Below, in pieces: positions 9,006 through 17,268 of a stretch of DNA of 35,247 bases (position 1 is the first letter of the stretch; every line of letters starts with the position of its first letter). The translations under genes were made by a program, and so were the position numbers. This DNA comes from Rhodospirillales bacterium CG15_BIG_FIL_POST_REV_8_21_14_020_66_15 (GTDB taxonomy: Bacteria; Pseudomonadota; Alphaproteobacteria; Rhodospirillales; Casp-alpha2), in NCBI GenBank assembly GCA_002781745.1, contig PFFW01000074.1, positions 1 to 35,247 of the forward strand. Reading direction: 5' to 3'. The notes beneath the pieces were generated by a model. The model was not told the DNA's origin. It ran no database searches and saw only the letters and a program-made list of their open reading frames with translations.

Positions 9006-9448
9006 TTGTGACGGGCGTAAACCGTCGCCGAGCCGTCGGCCTGGAACAGCAGAACCTCGTAAGGCCGCGGGTTCGGGCCATCCATGCCCGGAGAGCCCTC
9101 TGGCATGCCGGGAACGGACAGGCCCCGCGCCTTGGGCCGTTCCGTCAGCAGCCGCGCCACGTCGGCCGCCGGCACGTGGCCTTCGATGACGTAGCCGTCG
9201 ACCACCGCCGTGTGGCAGGACTGCAGGTGCTCGCCCACGCCGGTCATCTTCTTGATGGCGGTGAGATCCTCCATCTCTACCGTCTTGACCGTGTGGCCGT
9301 TGGCCTTCATGTGCGTCACCCAGGCGCCGCAGCACCCGCAATAGGGCGACTTGTAGACCGTAATCTCGGCGGCGAAGGCGGCCATGGGCAGCAGAACCAC
9401 AAGCGTGGCGATCACCGCCGTGAGGGTGTCGATTGTGCGTCGGAACAT
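9002..9448 (-). CDS. DUF411 metal-binding protein, last gene of the copper island
   Basis: A 148-residue exported protein. Residues 1-26 are a signal peptide (PMAAFA). The DUF411 core has a thioredoxin-like start, ITVYKSPYCGCCGAWVTHMK, with CxCC, and a second conserved Cys/His site, LQSCHTAVVDGYVIEGHVPA. Members are linked to copper resistance, and the cysteines are assumed to bind copper in the periplasm. It lies 15 bases behind copB with its own AAGGAGAG site, so it is co-transcribed with copA-copB. The 3' end overlaps the convergent HNH gene by four bases, leaving no room for a conventional terminator. Confidence 0.9.
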   Translation of the reverse strand: MFRRTIDTLTAVIATLVVLLPMAAFAAEITVYKSPYCGCCGAWVTHMKANGHTVKTVEMEDLTAIKKMTGVGEHLQSCHTAVVDGYVIEGHVPAADVARLLTERPKARGLSVPGMPEGSPGMDGPNPRPYEVLLFQADGSATVYARHN

Positions 9449-9463
9449 GAAACTCTCCTTCCG

Positions 9464-10180
9464 TTAGAACCAGAAACTGACGCCGGCGACGAAACGCAGG
9501 GCGTCCACGTCGTCGCCCTCGTCGCGGGCGAAGTTGGCGGTGGTGCCGAACTTACGCTCGTAATGCAGGCCGATGTAGGGGGCGAATTCGCGGCGGATCT
9601 CGTACTTCAGGCGCAGCCCCGCCTCGATGGTATTGATCCCCGCGCCGGAGCGGATGCGCCGGTCCTCCGAGAACGCGACGTCGGCCTCGACCATCGGCTG
9701 CAGGATCAGGCGTTGGGTCAGAAGCCAGTCCACCTCGGCCTCGAAGCGGGCGGACACGTCGCCCGTTTCGCTGACGAACAGGTTGGCGTCGGTTTCGACG
9801 AACTGCCTGGCCAGGCCCTGGATGCCGATGACCCCGTAGGTGCGGTCCGGGTCCGGCCGCAGGTCGTGGCGGATACCGGCGTTGACGTCGAAGAACTCCG
9901 AGACCGGGCGGCGGTAGAGTACCTGCAGTTCCGCTTCCTCCAGGCGCTTGCCCACCGGGTTCTCGCCCTCCGACTTGAAGGCGATGCGATGGTCGTCGTT
10001 GCCGATCCAGGCATTGGCGTCCCAGGCCAGGACATCCGCGCCGTCGCCCACCCGGTATTCCAGCTGGTCGGCCTGGACATGCCAGTAGATGGCGTCGTCC
10101 ATGTCGGCGGCCTCGGCCGGGCGGAGGCCGAGCGCGGCCAAGGCCGCGGCGACCGCGACGATGCTAGCCAGGCGGCTCAT
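9464..10180 (-). CDS. copB: outer-membrane copper resistance protein CopB
   Basis: A 238-residue outer-membrane beta-barrel protein with a signal peptide (residues 1-24). It shows alternating strand patterns such as QADQLEYRVGDGADVLAWDANAWIG and LQVLYRRPVSEFFDVNAGIRHDLRP, and ends in GVSFWF with the terminal Phe expected for BAM recognition. It matches the CopB/PcoB family, the outer-membrane partner of CopA oxidase. It lacks the long Met-rich N-terminal segment found in Pseudomonas CopB, so it is a short form. ATG 10180 overlaps the copA stop (ATGA), indicating translational coupling. Confidence 0.9.
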   Translation of the reverse strand: MSRLASIVAVAAALAALGLRPAEAADMDDAIYWHVQADQLEYRVGDGADVLAWDANAWIGNDDHRIAFKSEGENPVGKRLEEAELQVLYRRPVSEFFDVNAGIRHDLRPDPDRTYGVIGIQGLARQFVETDANLFVSETGDVSARFEAEVDWLLTQRLILQPMVEADVAFSEDRRIRSGAGINTIEAGLRLKYEIRREFAPYIGLHYERKFGTTANFARDEGDDVDALRFVAGVSFWF

Positions 10181-11925
10181 CGGATCACCTCCGCCGTCTC
10201 GCGTTCGACCACGACCTTGCGGAACATGCCCGCCGCCATGTGGTACATGAGGTGGCAATGGAAGGCCCATTGCCCTTCGGCGTCGGCCTCGACGTCGGCC
10301 TCGACCGTCTTGCCGGGCGCGATGGAGATCGTGTGTTTGGCCGGGTTGTACTTGCCCGATCCGTTGTCCAGGATCTGCCACATGCCGTGCAGGTGCATGG
10401 GATGGGTCATCATGGTCTCGTTGACGAACTTGAAGCGCACGCGCTCGCCGAATTTCAGGCGGATCGGTTCGGCGTCGGAATACTTCACGCCGTTGATGGA
10501 CCACACGTAGCGCTCCATGTTGCCGGTCAGACGGACCTCGATCACCCGCCCTGCCGGGCGGTCCGGGTATAGCGGCTTGAACGCCTTGAGGTCCGCATAG
10601 GACAGGAACTTGCCGCCGTCGGCGGCCTTGGGCATCAGGCCGCTGCCCGGCGCATAGAACGGATCGGCCTTGTCCGTCATGGCCATGGCGCCGTGCGCCG
10701 AATGGTCCATCCCGGCCATCGCGGTGCCGTCGGGCATGGTGTGGGTCGCCTGGCCCGGCATCGCGTGTCCCGCATGGGCATCCTGCGCGGTTCCCTTCAT
10801 CACCGTGCCGTCGGGCATGGTGTGGGTCACCCCGCCGGACGCCGCGCCGTGGTTCATCGAGCCGTGATCCATTCCGCCGTGCCCCGCCATGTCGGCCATG
10901 GTCAGGAACTGCTTGGGGCGCAGGGACGGAATGTCCCCGGCCATGCCCATCTGCGGCGCCAGGGTGCCGCGTGCAAAGCCCGTGCGCGCCATGCTCTCGG
11001 CCAGGATCGAGAATGCCTTGTTCTCCGTTGGCCGGACAATGACGTCGTAGGTTTCGGCGACGGCGATGCGGAATTCGTCCACCGGCACGGGGCGCACCGA
11101 GTTGCCGTCGGCCTGCACCACGGTCATTTTCAGGCCGGGGATGCGGATGTCGAAGAAGGTCATGGCGGCGGCGTTGACGATGCGCAGCCGCACCCGCTCG
11201 CCCGGCTTGAACAGGCCGGTCCAGTTCTGCTCCATGTTCCGGCCGTTCATCAGGAACACGAAGCCCGACACGTCGGCGATGTCAGACGGCACCATGCGCA
11301 TGTCGCCCCAGTCCATGCGGTCGGAAAGGGTGGCGCCGAAGCCTGTTTTCTTGGCGTCGTCGAGGAAGGTTCCCAGCGTGCGCTGCTGGTAGTTGTAGTA
11401 GTCGGCGGACATCTTCAGGTTCGACAGGATCGTCCGCGGGCTGTCATCGGGATGCCAGTCGGACAGCACGATCACGTACTCCCGGTCATACCGGAAGGGT
11501 TCGCGCGCCTTGGGCTCGATGACCATGGCGCCGTACATGCCGACCGCTTCCTGCATGCCGGAATGGCTGTGGTACCAGTAGGTGCCGGCCTGCTGCGCGG
11601 GAAAACGATAGGTGAATGTCTCGCCCGGCTTGATGCCCGGAAAGCTGATGCCCGGCACGCCGTCCTGCCGATAGGGCAGGAGCAGCCCGTGCCAGTGGAT
11701 GGACGTGTCCTCGGCCAGCGTGTTGGTGACGTTGATGGTCAGGTCCTCGCCTTCCTTGAAGCGCAGGACCGGGCCGGGCAGAGATCCGTTGATGGTCATC
11801 GCCGTCTGGTCCTTGCCGGCGACGTTGATGGTCGTCTTGCCGACGGTCAGGTCATAAATCCCGGCCCAGGCCGACACCGGGGCCAGCAGAATCACGGCGA
11901 CGGCCGCAAGCGTTCGTTTCCACAT
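10177..11925 (-). CDS. pcoA: CopA/PcoA-type periplasmic multicopper oxidase
   Basis: A 582-residue multicopper oxidase that oxidises Cu(I) to Cu(II) in the periplasm. Copper ligand motifs are SIHWHG (75-80), WYHSHSG, HPMHLHGMW and the C-terminal HCHLMYHMAAGM. A His/Met-rich insert (GHGGMDHGSMNHG through MDHSAHGAMAM) likely binds extra Cu(I) and contains a duplicated THTMPDGT unit. ATG 11925 has a strong AGGAG 8 bases upstream and gives a Sec-type signal peptide ending VSAWA. An alternative ATG at 11955 overlaps the cupredoxin stop (ATGA) and adds RRRSMWK, a twin-arginine-like motif that would suit Tat export of a folded oxidase. It is coupled to copB downstream. The name follows PcoA to avoid confusion with the copper ATPase also called CopA. 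Confidence 0.92.
   Translation of the reverse strand: MWKRTLAAVAVILLAPVSAWAGIYDLTVGKTTINVAGKDQTAMTINGSLPGPVLRFKEGEDLTINVTNTLAEDTSIHWHGLLLPYRQDGVPGISFPGIKPGETFTYRFPAQQAGTYWYHSHSGMQEAVGMYGAMVIEPKAREPFRYDREYVIVLSDWHPDDSPRTILSNLKMSADYYNYQQRTLGTFLDDAKKTGFGATLSDRMDWGDMRMVPSDIADVSGFVFLMNGRNMEQNWTGLFKPGERVRLRIVNAAAMTFFDIRIPGLKMTVVQADGNSVRPVPVDEFRIAVAETYDVIVRPTENKAFSILAESMARTGFARGTLAPQMGMAGDIPSLRPKQFLTMADMAGHGGMDHGSMNHGAASGGVTHTMPDGTVMKGTAQDAHAGHAMPGQATHTMPDGTAMAGMDHSAHGAMAMTDKADPFYAPGSGLMPKAADGGKFLSYADLKAFKPLYPDRPAGRVIEVRLTGNMERYVWSINGVKYSDAEPIRLKFGERVRFKFVNETMMTHPMHLHGMWQILDNGSGKYNPAKHTISIAPGKTVEADVEADAEGQWAFHCHLMYHMAAGMFRKVVVERETAEVIR
10724..10828 (-). repeat. 24-bp direct repeat inside the oxidase gene
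   Basis: An identical 24-base unit lies at 10724-10747 and 10805-10828, starting 81 bases (27 codons) apart. In the reading frame it encodes most of THTMPDGT, which appears twice in the Met/His-rich insert of the multicopper oxidase. In-frame spacing suggests duplication of a copper-binding segment. Confidence 0.8.
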
Positions 11926-11951
11926 GGAACGTCTCCTTACCGGTGTCGTCG

Positions 11952-12599
11952 TCATTTGAACCTGAACTGCCCAACCATGCCCGACTCGTAATGGCCGGGG
12001 ACGTTGCAGGCGAACTCAAGCTTCGCCTCCTTGGCGAATTTCCAGACCATCTCCGTCGACTTACCCGGTTCGATCAGCACGCTGCCGTGTTCCTGGCCAT
12101 GCCGATGGTTCATGTGGCCCCCGGAACCGTGGTCCATCTTCATGCGGTCGTGATTGACGCGGTCGGCTTCGATCATGCCGTGCTCCATCATGACCACCAT
12201 TTCCTTCTGATGGGCGGCGTGCATGGTGGCGGTGCCCAGCCCGAACTCGTGCAGCAGGGTGCCCTTGTTGACGATCCTGAACCTGATCGTTTCGCCCGGT
12301 TTCACGGTGATTTCCTCGGGCTCGTAGAAGTTGTCCTGCATTACGACGTCGATGGTGCGCGTGACCTCGGACGCCTTGCCCGGCGCGCCGATGGCGGCCA
12401 TGGCGCCGTGATGGCCGCCGGACCCTTGGCCCTGTCCGCCGATCATGTGGCCCTGGTTCCGACTTTCGCCTGCGGCCGGCCCGTGGCCGCGATCCGGTTG
12501 GCCGGCGCCTGCCCAGACCGGCGTCGAGGTTGCCAGGACAAGAGCCGTGGCAACGGAAGCAACGGAGGTGCGGAAAATGTTATTCGATGTGTTCGACAT
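11952..12599 (-). CDS. His-rich cupredoxin (CopI-like)
   Basis: A 215-residue exported blue-copper-type protein. The signal peptide covers about 1-32 (STPVWA). A Gly/His-rich linker (about 35-75) precedes the cupredoxin fold: VMQDNFYEPEEITVKPGETIRFRIVNKG, then LLHEFGLG with the first His ligand, and FACNVPGHYESGM with the Cys, His and Met ligands of a type 1 site. A His/Met-rich loop (EHGMIEADRVNHDRMKMDHGSG ...) interrupts the fold and can bind more copper. It is the first gene of the cupredoxin-oxidase-copB-DUF411 run. ATG 12599 has AAGGA 8 bases upstream; the open frame extends further but without homology. Its stop overlaps the alternative oxidase start. Confidence 0.9.
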   Translation of the reverse strand: MSNTSNNIFRTSVASVATALVLATSTPVWAGAGQPDRGHGPAAGESRNQGHMIGGQGQGSGGHHGAMAAIGAPGKASEVTRTIDVVMQDNFYEPEEITVKPGETIRFRIVNKGTLLHEFGLGTATMHAAHQKEMVVMMEHGMIEADRVNHDRMKMDHGSGGHMNHRHGQEHGSVLIEPGKSTEMVWKFAKEAKLEFACNVPGHYESGMVGQFRFK

Positions 12600-12803
12600 G
12601 TGTTCGATCCTTGTTCCCCAAGTGATTTCGCATGGATGCTCGATCGGCATGGGCGTGACGCCCTGCCATGGCGGTCGATTCCCGCGTGGTTCGCTCGGGG
12701 TTGCTTCAATCGGATAACGGCGTAACGGCGTGCGCGATGTCAGCGAGGGATCAAGGGCCTCAAGGACACGAATGCCGCGGAGCCCGGTCCGAGCGCGCGG
12801 AAA

Positions 12804-13229
12804 TCAGGCGTGGCGCCGTGGCGGCCTGAAGAGCCCCTCCAGGGAACTGGAAGCGGCTGCCTGATCGGTGCGCGGCGTCAGCCGTTCCACGGAAAAGGAA
12901 AGGCCGACAATATGGGTGGATTCCGGGGTGGTGAAGCTCGGAGAACAAGCACTCGCGCAACACCCATGCATCGCGCCGTGTTTCGAAGACGGGCCGGAAT
13001 CGGATCCCTTGGCTGCCTTGTCATGGTCGGCGTGTTGATGTGACGCAACCGACTGATTGCCGTCGTGGCTCGGCGCGGCGGTGTGCGTCAGGTGCCCGTG
13101 GCCGCCCGCATCAGCGGCGGCGTGACCCGCTCCGGATCCCGCGACGAGGACGGCAACCGCCAACAGCGCAACGCATAGGCGCCGCACGCCACGTGCCAGG
13201 ACCGTCCTCCGAATCATCAGCCGCATCAT
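12804..13229 (-). CDS. small exported His/Cys-containing protein, CopL-like or DUF2946-like
   Basis: A 141-residue protein with an Arg-rich N-terminus and a hydrophobic signal segment (LCVALLAVAVLVAGSGAGHA). A His-rich stretch follows (GGHGHLTHTAAPSHDGNQSVASHQHADHD), then MHGCCASACSPSF, and the tail SSLEGLFRPPRRHA. The order signal peptide, His-rich segment, CC motif and final L-x-G-L-x-R-P-P is what I recognise in CopL or DUF2946-like proteins found in copper operons. Similarity is judged by eye only. It probably binds copper in the periplasm. The start could be ATG 13229 or the next codon; no strong ribosome binding site is visible. It lies 48 bases after the SHOCT gene on the same strand. 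Confidence 0.62.
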   Translation of the reverse strand: MMRLMIRRTVLARGVRRLCVALLAVAVLVAGSGAGHAAADAGGHGHLTHTAAPSHDGNQSVASHQHADHDKAAKGSDSGPSSKHGAMHGCCASACSPSFTTPESTHIVGLSFSVERLTPRTDQAAASSSLEGLFRPPRRHA

Positions 13230-13277
13230 CTCAGTGAGTAAGTAACATTGCGTCTTGGTCCGTTCAAGCGGCCCCCC

Positions 13278-13625
13278 TCAGGAATTTCCCGATATGGTCT
13301 TTTTGCGCTCGTTGTATTCGGCTGTGTCGATTTCGCCGCGGGCATACCTTTCGTTCAGGATGTCGAGGGCGGAAGACGCCGAGGGCCGGTCGCCGCCCGT
13401 CAAACCCTTGATCAGAAGGATGATGACGACGACCACTGCGATCAGGAACAGCGCCATCATTCCCCAGCCCATGAACATGCCGCCCCACCCGCCCGACCAC
13501 ATGGGGTGGCCGTAGCCGTAGCCGTAGCCGCCGCTTTGATCGGCGAGCACGGGGGAGGCCCCGCCCGCCGCCGTCGCCGCGGACAGGACGACGGCGAGGC
13601 AACGCTTGGATTTCGATATGATCAT
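13278..13625 (-). CDS. small membrane protein with C-terminal SHOCT domain
   Basis: A 115-residue protein: signal segment 1-28 (ASPVLA), a Gly/Tyr/Trp/Met-rich patch (GYGYGYGHPMWSGGWGGMFMGWGMM), one transmembrane helix (ALFLIAVVVVIILLIKGL), then a SHOCT motif (SALDILNERYARGEIDTAEYNERKKTI). SHOCT is a short oligomerisation-type motif with no catalytic role. Related small SHOCT membrane proteins are common beside copper and heavy-metal genes, and the Met/Trp/His-rich patch could contact copper. Its ATG overlaps the cytochrome c stop (ATGA), and AAGGAG lies 9 bases upstream. Confidence 0.82.
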   Translation of the reverse strand: MIISKSKRCLAVVLSAATAAGGASPVLADQSGGYGYGYGHPMWSGGWGGMFMGWGMMALFLIAVVVVIILLIKGLTGGDRPSASSALDILNERYARGEIDTAEYNERKKTISGNS

Positions 13626-14116
13626 CTCTGCATACTCCTTTGGTCGGCACGCTGGTTGATGTCGTCATGGCGCCGGCGCACGGCCGGCGGCCAGGTGCTC
13701 TTGATGTAGGACAGCACGGCGACGATCTCATCGTCCGTGAGGGTCCCCGCATAGGCGGGCATGTCGCTTTCGTAATCGCCGCCGACCACGGCGGCCGGGC
13801 CGCGCTTGGTCAGGTCGAACAACTGGGCGTCGGGATGGTGCCAGGTATGGCCCGTGCGGTCGTGGGGCGGTGCGGGCAGGCGGCCCGAGGGCAGGCGCTC
13901 GCGCCAGTCGGCCTGACCTTTCAGGTTCGGCCCGTGGCATTGCGCGCAGTATTCCTTGTAGACGGCTTCGCCGGCCGCCACCGTTTGGGCGTCGTCGGGG
14001 GTGAGGCGAATCGTGGCGTCCGCGTTCTCGGCGGCCCACCACAGCCACGCCGCTCCGCCGAGCATCACGGTGCCCACGGCGGCAAGCGACCAGATTATCG
14101 CGCCGCGCCGTGCCAT
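13622..14116 (-). CDS. membrane-anchored or exported c-type cytochrome
   Basis: A 164-residue monohaem cytochrome c. An N-terminal hydrophobic segment (AIIWSLAAVGTVMLGGAAWLWWA) anchors or exports it. The haem motif is YCAQCHGPNLKG. The axial Met is probably in SDMPAYAGTLTDDEIVAVLSYIKSTWP, which is characteristic of class I cytochromes c. The start ATG 14116 shares one base with the cueR stop (TGATG), and the end overlaps the SHOCT gene, so it is embedded in the copper operon. It might accept electrons from Cu(I) oxidation or protect periplasmic copper enzymes; that is inference. The last 15 residues are Arg/Gln-rich and unusual. Confidence 0.88.
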   Translation of the reverse strand: MARRGAIIWSLAAVGTVMLGGAAWLWWAAENADATIRLTPDDAQTVAAGEAVYKEYCAQCHGPNLKGQADWRERLPSGRLPAPPHDRTGHTWHHPDAQLFDLTKRGPAAVVGGDYESDMPAYAGTLTDDEIVAVLSYIKSTWPPAVRRRHDDINQRADQRSMQR

Positions 14117-14508
14117 CAGTGTTCCGGCCCTGCCAAGCCGTCGATGATGGGGCAATGGGGGCGGTGGTCGCCGTGGCAATTGTCGACCAGATGCTTCAGC
14201 GTGTGGCGCAGGGCCTTCAATTCCTCGATCTTGGCCTCGATCTCGGCCAGGTGCCCTTCGGCGATGGCCTTGACGTCGGCGCTGGCGCGGTTCTCGTCTT
14301 CGTAAAGGGAGAGGAGCGTGCGGCAGTTCTGAACCGAGAAGCCGAGGCCGCGGGCGCGCTGCACGAACTGCAGCTTGTGCACATCCGTGGGCGAATAGCT
14401 GCGATAGCCGTTGCCGCCGCGTCTCGGAACCACCAGGTCGATGTCCTCGTAATAGCGGATGGTCTTGGCCGGAAGGCCCGATTGGCGGGCCGCTTCGCCG
14501 ATGTTCAT
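14116..14508 (-). CDS. cueR: CueR-type MerR-family copper-responsive activator
   Basis: A 130-residue MerR-family regulator. The winged helix begins MNIGEAARQSGLPAKTIRYYE. The dimerisation helix includes EAKIEELKALRHTLKHLV. The metal loop has C111 and C119 separated by seven residues, as in CueR. Ser76 (in SADVK) occupies the position that is Ser in monovalent-ion sensors and Cys in divalent-ion sensors, predicting Cu(I)/Ag(I) response. It lies 3 bases behind the copper ATPase and overlaps the cytochrome gene by one base. Its likely target is the 19-bp-spaced promoter upstream of the ATPase, giving positive autoregulation of the operon. Confidence 0.94.
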   Translation of the reverse strand: MNIGEAARQSGLPAKTIRYYEDIDLVVPRRGGNGYRSYSPTDVHKLQFVQRARGLGFSVQNCRTLLSLYEDENRASADVKAIAEGHLAEIEAKIEELKALRHTLKHLVDNCHGDHRPHCPIIDGLAGPEH

Positions 14509-14511
14509 GGC

Positions 14512-16908
14512 TCACCCCTGTTCGATGTTTGCGTTGCGCAGGCGCAGTGCGTTGGTGACGACGGAAACGGAACTCAGGCTCATGGCCGCCGCCGCGAAGA
14601 TGGGCGAAATCAAGATGCCGAAGAACGGGTACAGGACTCCCGCAGCCACGGGCACCCCCAGCGAGTTGTAGATCAAGGCGAAGAACAGATTTTGCTTGAT
14701 GTTGCGCATGGTCGCGCGGGCCAGCCGGCGCGCCCGCACGATGCCGTTCAGGTCGCCCTTCACCAGGGTGAAGCCCGCGCTTTCGATGGCCACGTCGGCG
14801 CCTGAGCCCATGGCGATGCCGACGTCGGCCTGGGCCAGGGCCGGGGCGTCGTTGACGCCGTCGCCGGCCATGGCGACCTTGCGGCCCTCGGCCTGAAGGT
14901 CCTTGATGATGCGGGCCTTGTCCTCGGGCAGGACGTCGGCGCGGATGTCGTCGATGCCGAGGCGCGCGGCCACGGCATTGGCCGTGCGTTCGTTGTCGCC
15001 CGTCGCCATGACGATGCGCAGGCCCTCGGCGTGCAGCGCCTTGATGGCGCCGGCCGTCGTTTCCTTGACGGGGTCGGCGACGGCGATCAGGCCGGCGATC
15101 TCGTTGCCCAATATGACGAACATCACCGTCTCACCCTGGTCCCTGCGGCTGTCGGCGGTCGCGGAGAGTGCGTCGCCGTCCAGACCGAGGTCGGCGGCAA
15201 GCTTCGCGTTGCCGAGCGCGACCTGCTTGCCGTCGATGGTGCCCTTGACGCCTTTACCCGTGACGGCCTCGAAGTTCTCCGCCTTGGCGAATTCGACGCC
15301 TCGTTCCTCGGCCCCGGAAACGATGGCCTCGGCCAGGGGGTGTTCCGATCCGCGCTCCAGGCTCGCGGCCAGACGCAAGACTTCGGCCTCGCCATGCCCC
15401 TCGTTGGGAAGCACGGCGACCAGCTTCGGCTTGCCGACGGTCAGCGTGCCCGTCTTGTCGACGATCAGGGTATCGACCTTGGCGAAGCGTTCCAGGGCCT
15501 CGGCGTTCTTGATCAGCACGCCGGCCTGCGCCCCCCGTCCGGTCGCCGTCATGATCGACATCGGCGTGGCAAGGCCCAACGCGCACGGGCAGGCGATGAT
15601 CAGCACCGCCACGGCGGCGACCAGCGCATAGGCCATCGCCGGGGGCGGTCCCCAGATTGACCAGCCTGCGAAGGCAAGGACCGCGACGGTGACCACCGCC
15701 GGCACGAAGATGCCGGCGACGCTGTCGGCGACCTTCTGGATGGGCGCGCGCGAGCGCTGGGCGCTCGCCACCATTTCGACGATCTGGCTCAGCATGGTGT
15801 CGGCGCCGACGCGCCTGGCCTCCATGACCAGGCTGCCGGTGCCGTTGATGGTCGCGCCGGTCACCGCGTCGCCGGGAGTCTTCTCGACGGGAACCGGTTC
15901 GCCGGAGATCATCGATTCGTCGACGGAGGAGCGGCCTTCCAGGACCACGCCGTCGACGGGCACCTTGTCGCCGGGGCGGATGCGCAGGCGGTCGCCGACC
16001 TGGACGTCCTCCAGCGGCACTTCTTCCTCGCGGCCGTCGGGGCCGATGCGCCGCGCCGTCTTGGCCGCCATGTCCAGCAGCGCGCGGATGGCCGCGCCCG
16101 TGCGCTCGCGCGCGCCCAATTCCATCATCTGGCCCAAGAGGACCAGGACGACGATCACCGCCCCCGCCTCGAAATAGACGCCGACATGGCCTTCGGCGCC
16201 GCGGAAGCCGTCGGGGAAGATGCCCGGCGCCAGCACGGCGACGACGCTGAACAGATAGGCGGCGCCGACGCCCATGGCGATCAGGGTGAACATGTTCAGG
16301 TTGCGGGTGACCAGTGATTTGATGCCGCGCACGAAGAACGGCCAGCCCGACCACAGCACCACCGGCGTACCGAGGGCCAGTTCGACCCAAAGGGCCGTGC
16401 GTTCGCCGATCGCCTCGCGGACGAACCCCAGGCCGACGAACGGGCCCATGGTCAGGATCAGAAGCGGCAGGGTCAGCGCCATACCTATCCAGAACCGGCG
16501 CGTGAAATCGATCAGTTCGGGGTTGGCGCCTTCGTCGCCCGTCGGCACGCCCATGGGTTCCAGCGCCATGCCGCAGATGGGGCAGTCGGCGGGCTTGTCC
16601 GATATGATCTCGGGATGCATGGGGCAGGTGTACTTGGTGCCGGCGGGCATCTCGGCGGCGGGTTTGCGGTGGGCGCCGGACAGGTAATGTTCCGGGTCGG
16701 CGCTGAACTTGGCGCGGCAGCCCTCGGCGCAGAAATGATAGGTGGTGCCCGCGTGTTCGAACGTCGGCTTGCCGAGCCCCAAGGTCACGGTCATGCCGCA
16801 GACGGGGTCTTTTGCCGTTTCCATGCCTCCATTGGCGTGGGCGTGTCCCCCGCCGCAGCAGGAGCCGCCGTGCGGCTTGGCGGCGGAGGTCTTGTCGGTG
16901 GCGTCCAT
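14512..16908 (-). CDS. copA: copper-exporting P1B-type ATPase with N-terminal YHS and heavy-metal-binding domains
   Basis: A 798-residue copper efflux ATPase of the inner membrane. The N-terminus lacks the usual CxxC HMA domain and instead has a [15 protein letters not shown] patch (14-28), a YHS-type domain (about 33-77, DPVCGM ... [12 protein letters not shown]) and a heavy-metal-binding module (YTCPMHPEI ... CPICGM, 93-113). The membrane copper site is CPC at 440-442 ([11 protein letters not shown]), and the phosphorylated Asp is D484 in DKTGTLT. The actuator SGEP, the nucleotide-domain SEHPLAEAI and the hinge [10 protein letters not shown] are present. It is the first gene of the operon with cueR, cytochrome c and SHOCT. 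The start follows the CueR promoter by about 60 bases. Confidence 0.95.
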   Translation of the reverse strand: MDATDKTSAAKPHGGSCCGGGHAHANGGMETAKDPVCGMTVTLGLGKPTFEHAGTTYHFCAEGCRAKFSADPEHYLSGAHRKPAAEMPAGTKYTCPMHPEIISDKPADCPICGMALEPMGVPTGDEGANPELIDFTRRFWIGMALTLPLLILTMGPFVGLGFVREAIGERTALWVELALGTPVVLWSGWPFFVRGIKSLVTRNLNMFTLIAMGVGAAYLFSVVAVLAPGIFPDGFRGAEGHVGVYFEAGAVIVVLVLLGQMMELGARERTGAAIRALLDMAAKTARRIGPDGREEEVPLEDVQVGDRLRIRPGDKVPVDGVVLEGRSSVDESMISGEPVPVEKTPGDAVTGATINGTGSLVMEARRVGADTMLSQIVEMVASAQRSRAPIQKVADSVAGIFVPAVVTVAVLAFAGWSIWGPPPAMAYALVAAVAVLIIACPCALGLATPMSIMTATGRGAQAGVLIKNAEALERFAKVDTLIVDKTGTLTVGKPKLVAVLPNEGHGEAEVLRLAASLERGSEHPLAEAIVSGAEERGVEFAKAENFEAVTGKGVKGTIDGKQVALGNAKLAADLGLDGDALSATADSRRDQGETVMFVILGNEIAGLIAVADPVKETTAGAIKALHAEGLRIVMATGDNERTANAVAARLGIDDIRADVLPEDKARIIKDLQAEGRKVAMAGDGVNDAPALAQADVGIAMGSGADVAIESAGFTLVKGDLNGIVRARRLARATMRNIKQNLFFALIYNSLGVPVAAGVLYPFFGILISPIFAAAAMSLSSVSVVTNALRLRNANIEQG

Positions 16909-16969
16909 TGCCCGAAATCTCCGAAACCGGCGCGGGCGGACCGGCCCGCACCCGATGGCAGTTGTCTCG

Positions 16970-17000
16970 AATATAAAGGTTCCAGTTACTGGAAGGTCAA
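16970..17000 (-). promoter_or_regulatory. CueR-type promoter and operator of the copper ATPase operon
   Basis: On the minus strand, -35 TTGACC (17000-16995) and -10 TATATT (16975-16970) are separated by 19 bases, the overlong spacer typical of MerR-family activated promoters. The spacer contains a perfect dyad, TTCCAG-TAA-CTGGAA (16980-16994). The left half ACCTTCC matches the CueR consensus; the outer right half is GGAACCT rather than GGAAGGT. It lies about 60 bases before the ATPase start. Confidence 0.88.
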
Positions 17001-17031
17001 GGCCGTATCCGGCGCCGGATCCGCCACGGGA

Positions 17032-17058
17032 GAATTCATAGATTCAAACCATGAATTC
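17032..17058. promoter_or_regulatory. inverted repeat upstream of the dehydrogenase operon
   Basis: GAATTCAT (17032-17039) and ATGAATTC (17051-17058) form perfect 8-bp arms around an 11-base spacer in AT-richer sequence about 210 bases before the aldehyde dehydrogenase ATG. This resembles a dimeric repressor or activator site. No regulator gene is adjacent in that operon, so the binding protein is unknown. Confidence 0.4.
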
Positions 17059-17268
17059 CAAAGGAGCGCCTGAAACGGCAAACTCTGGAGCGCTGCCGCG
17101 AGATTCCGGAAGGCCGCCCGGTGACCGTGAAATCCCCCGGCCCGCGCCTGCGCAAGCAGACGCAGGGCGTGCGCTTCGAGAGGCCGTGAGGCCGCTCGGA
17201 AACTCCTGGCGCGGCGCGGAGCAGCGAGCTAACGTCCGCCTCTCACCCACCGCATTTCCGGGCCCGCC

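Larger units (their letters stand above)
16909..17268. other. divergent intergenic region between copA ATPase and aldehyde dehydrogenase
   Basis: This 360-base region separates two divergent operons. It holds the CueR-type promoter for the leftward copper operon (16970-17000) and an inverted repeat (17032-17058) that may serve the rightward dehydrogenase operon. A 73-codon frame at 17051-17272 overlaps the start of the dehydrogenase gene and shows no recognisable protein features, so I do not call it. Confidence 0.55.

Noticed and set aside
10693-11991. A 432-codon plus-strand open frame
   Set aside because: It is antisense to the multicopper oxidase, whose copper-binding motifs fix the real strand.
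12443-12709. An 88-codon minus-strand frame before and over the cupredoxin start
   Set aside because: It overlaps the cupredoxin signal peptide in another frame and has no recognisable features.
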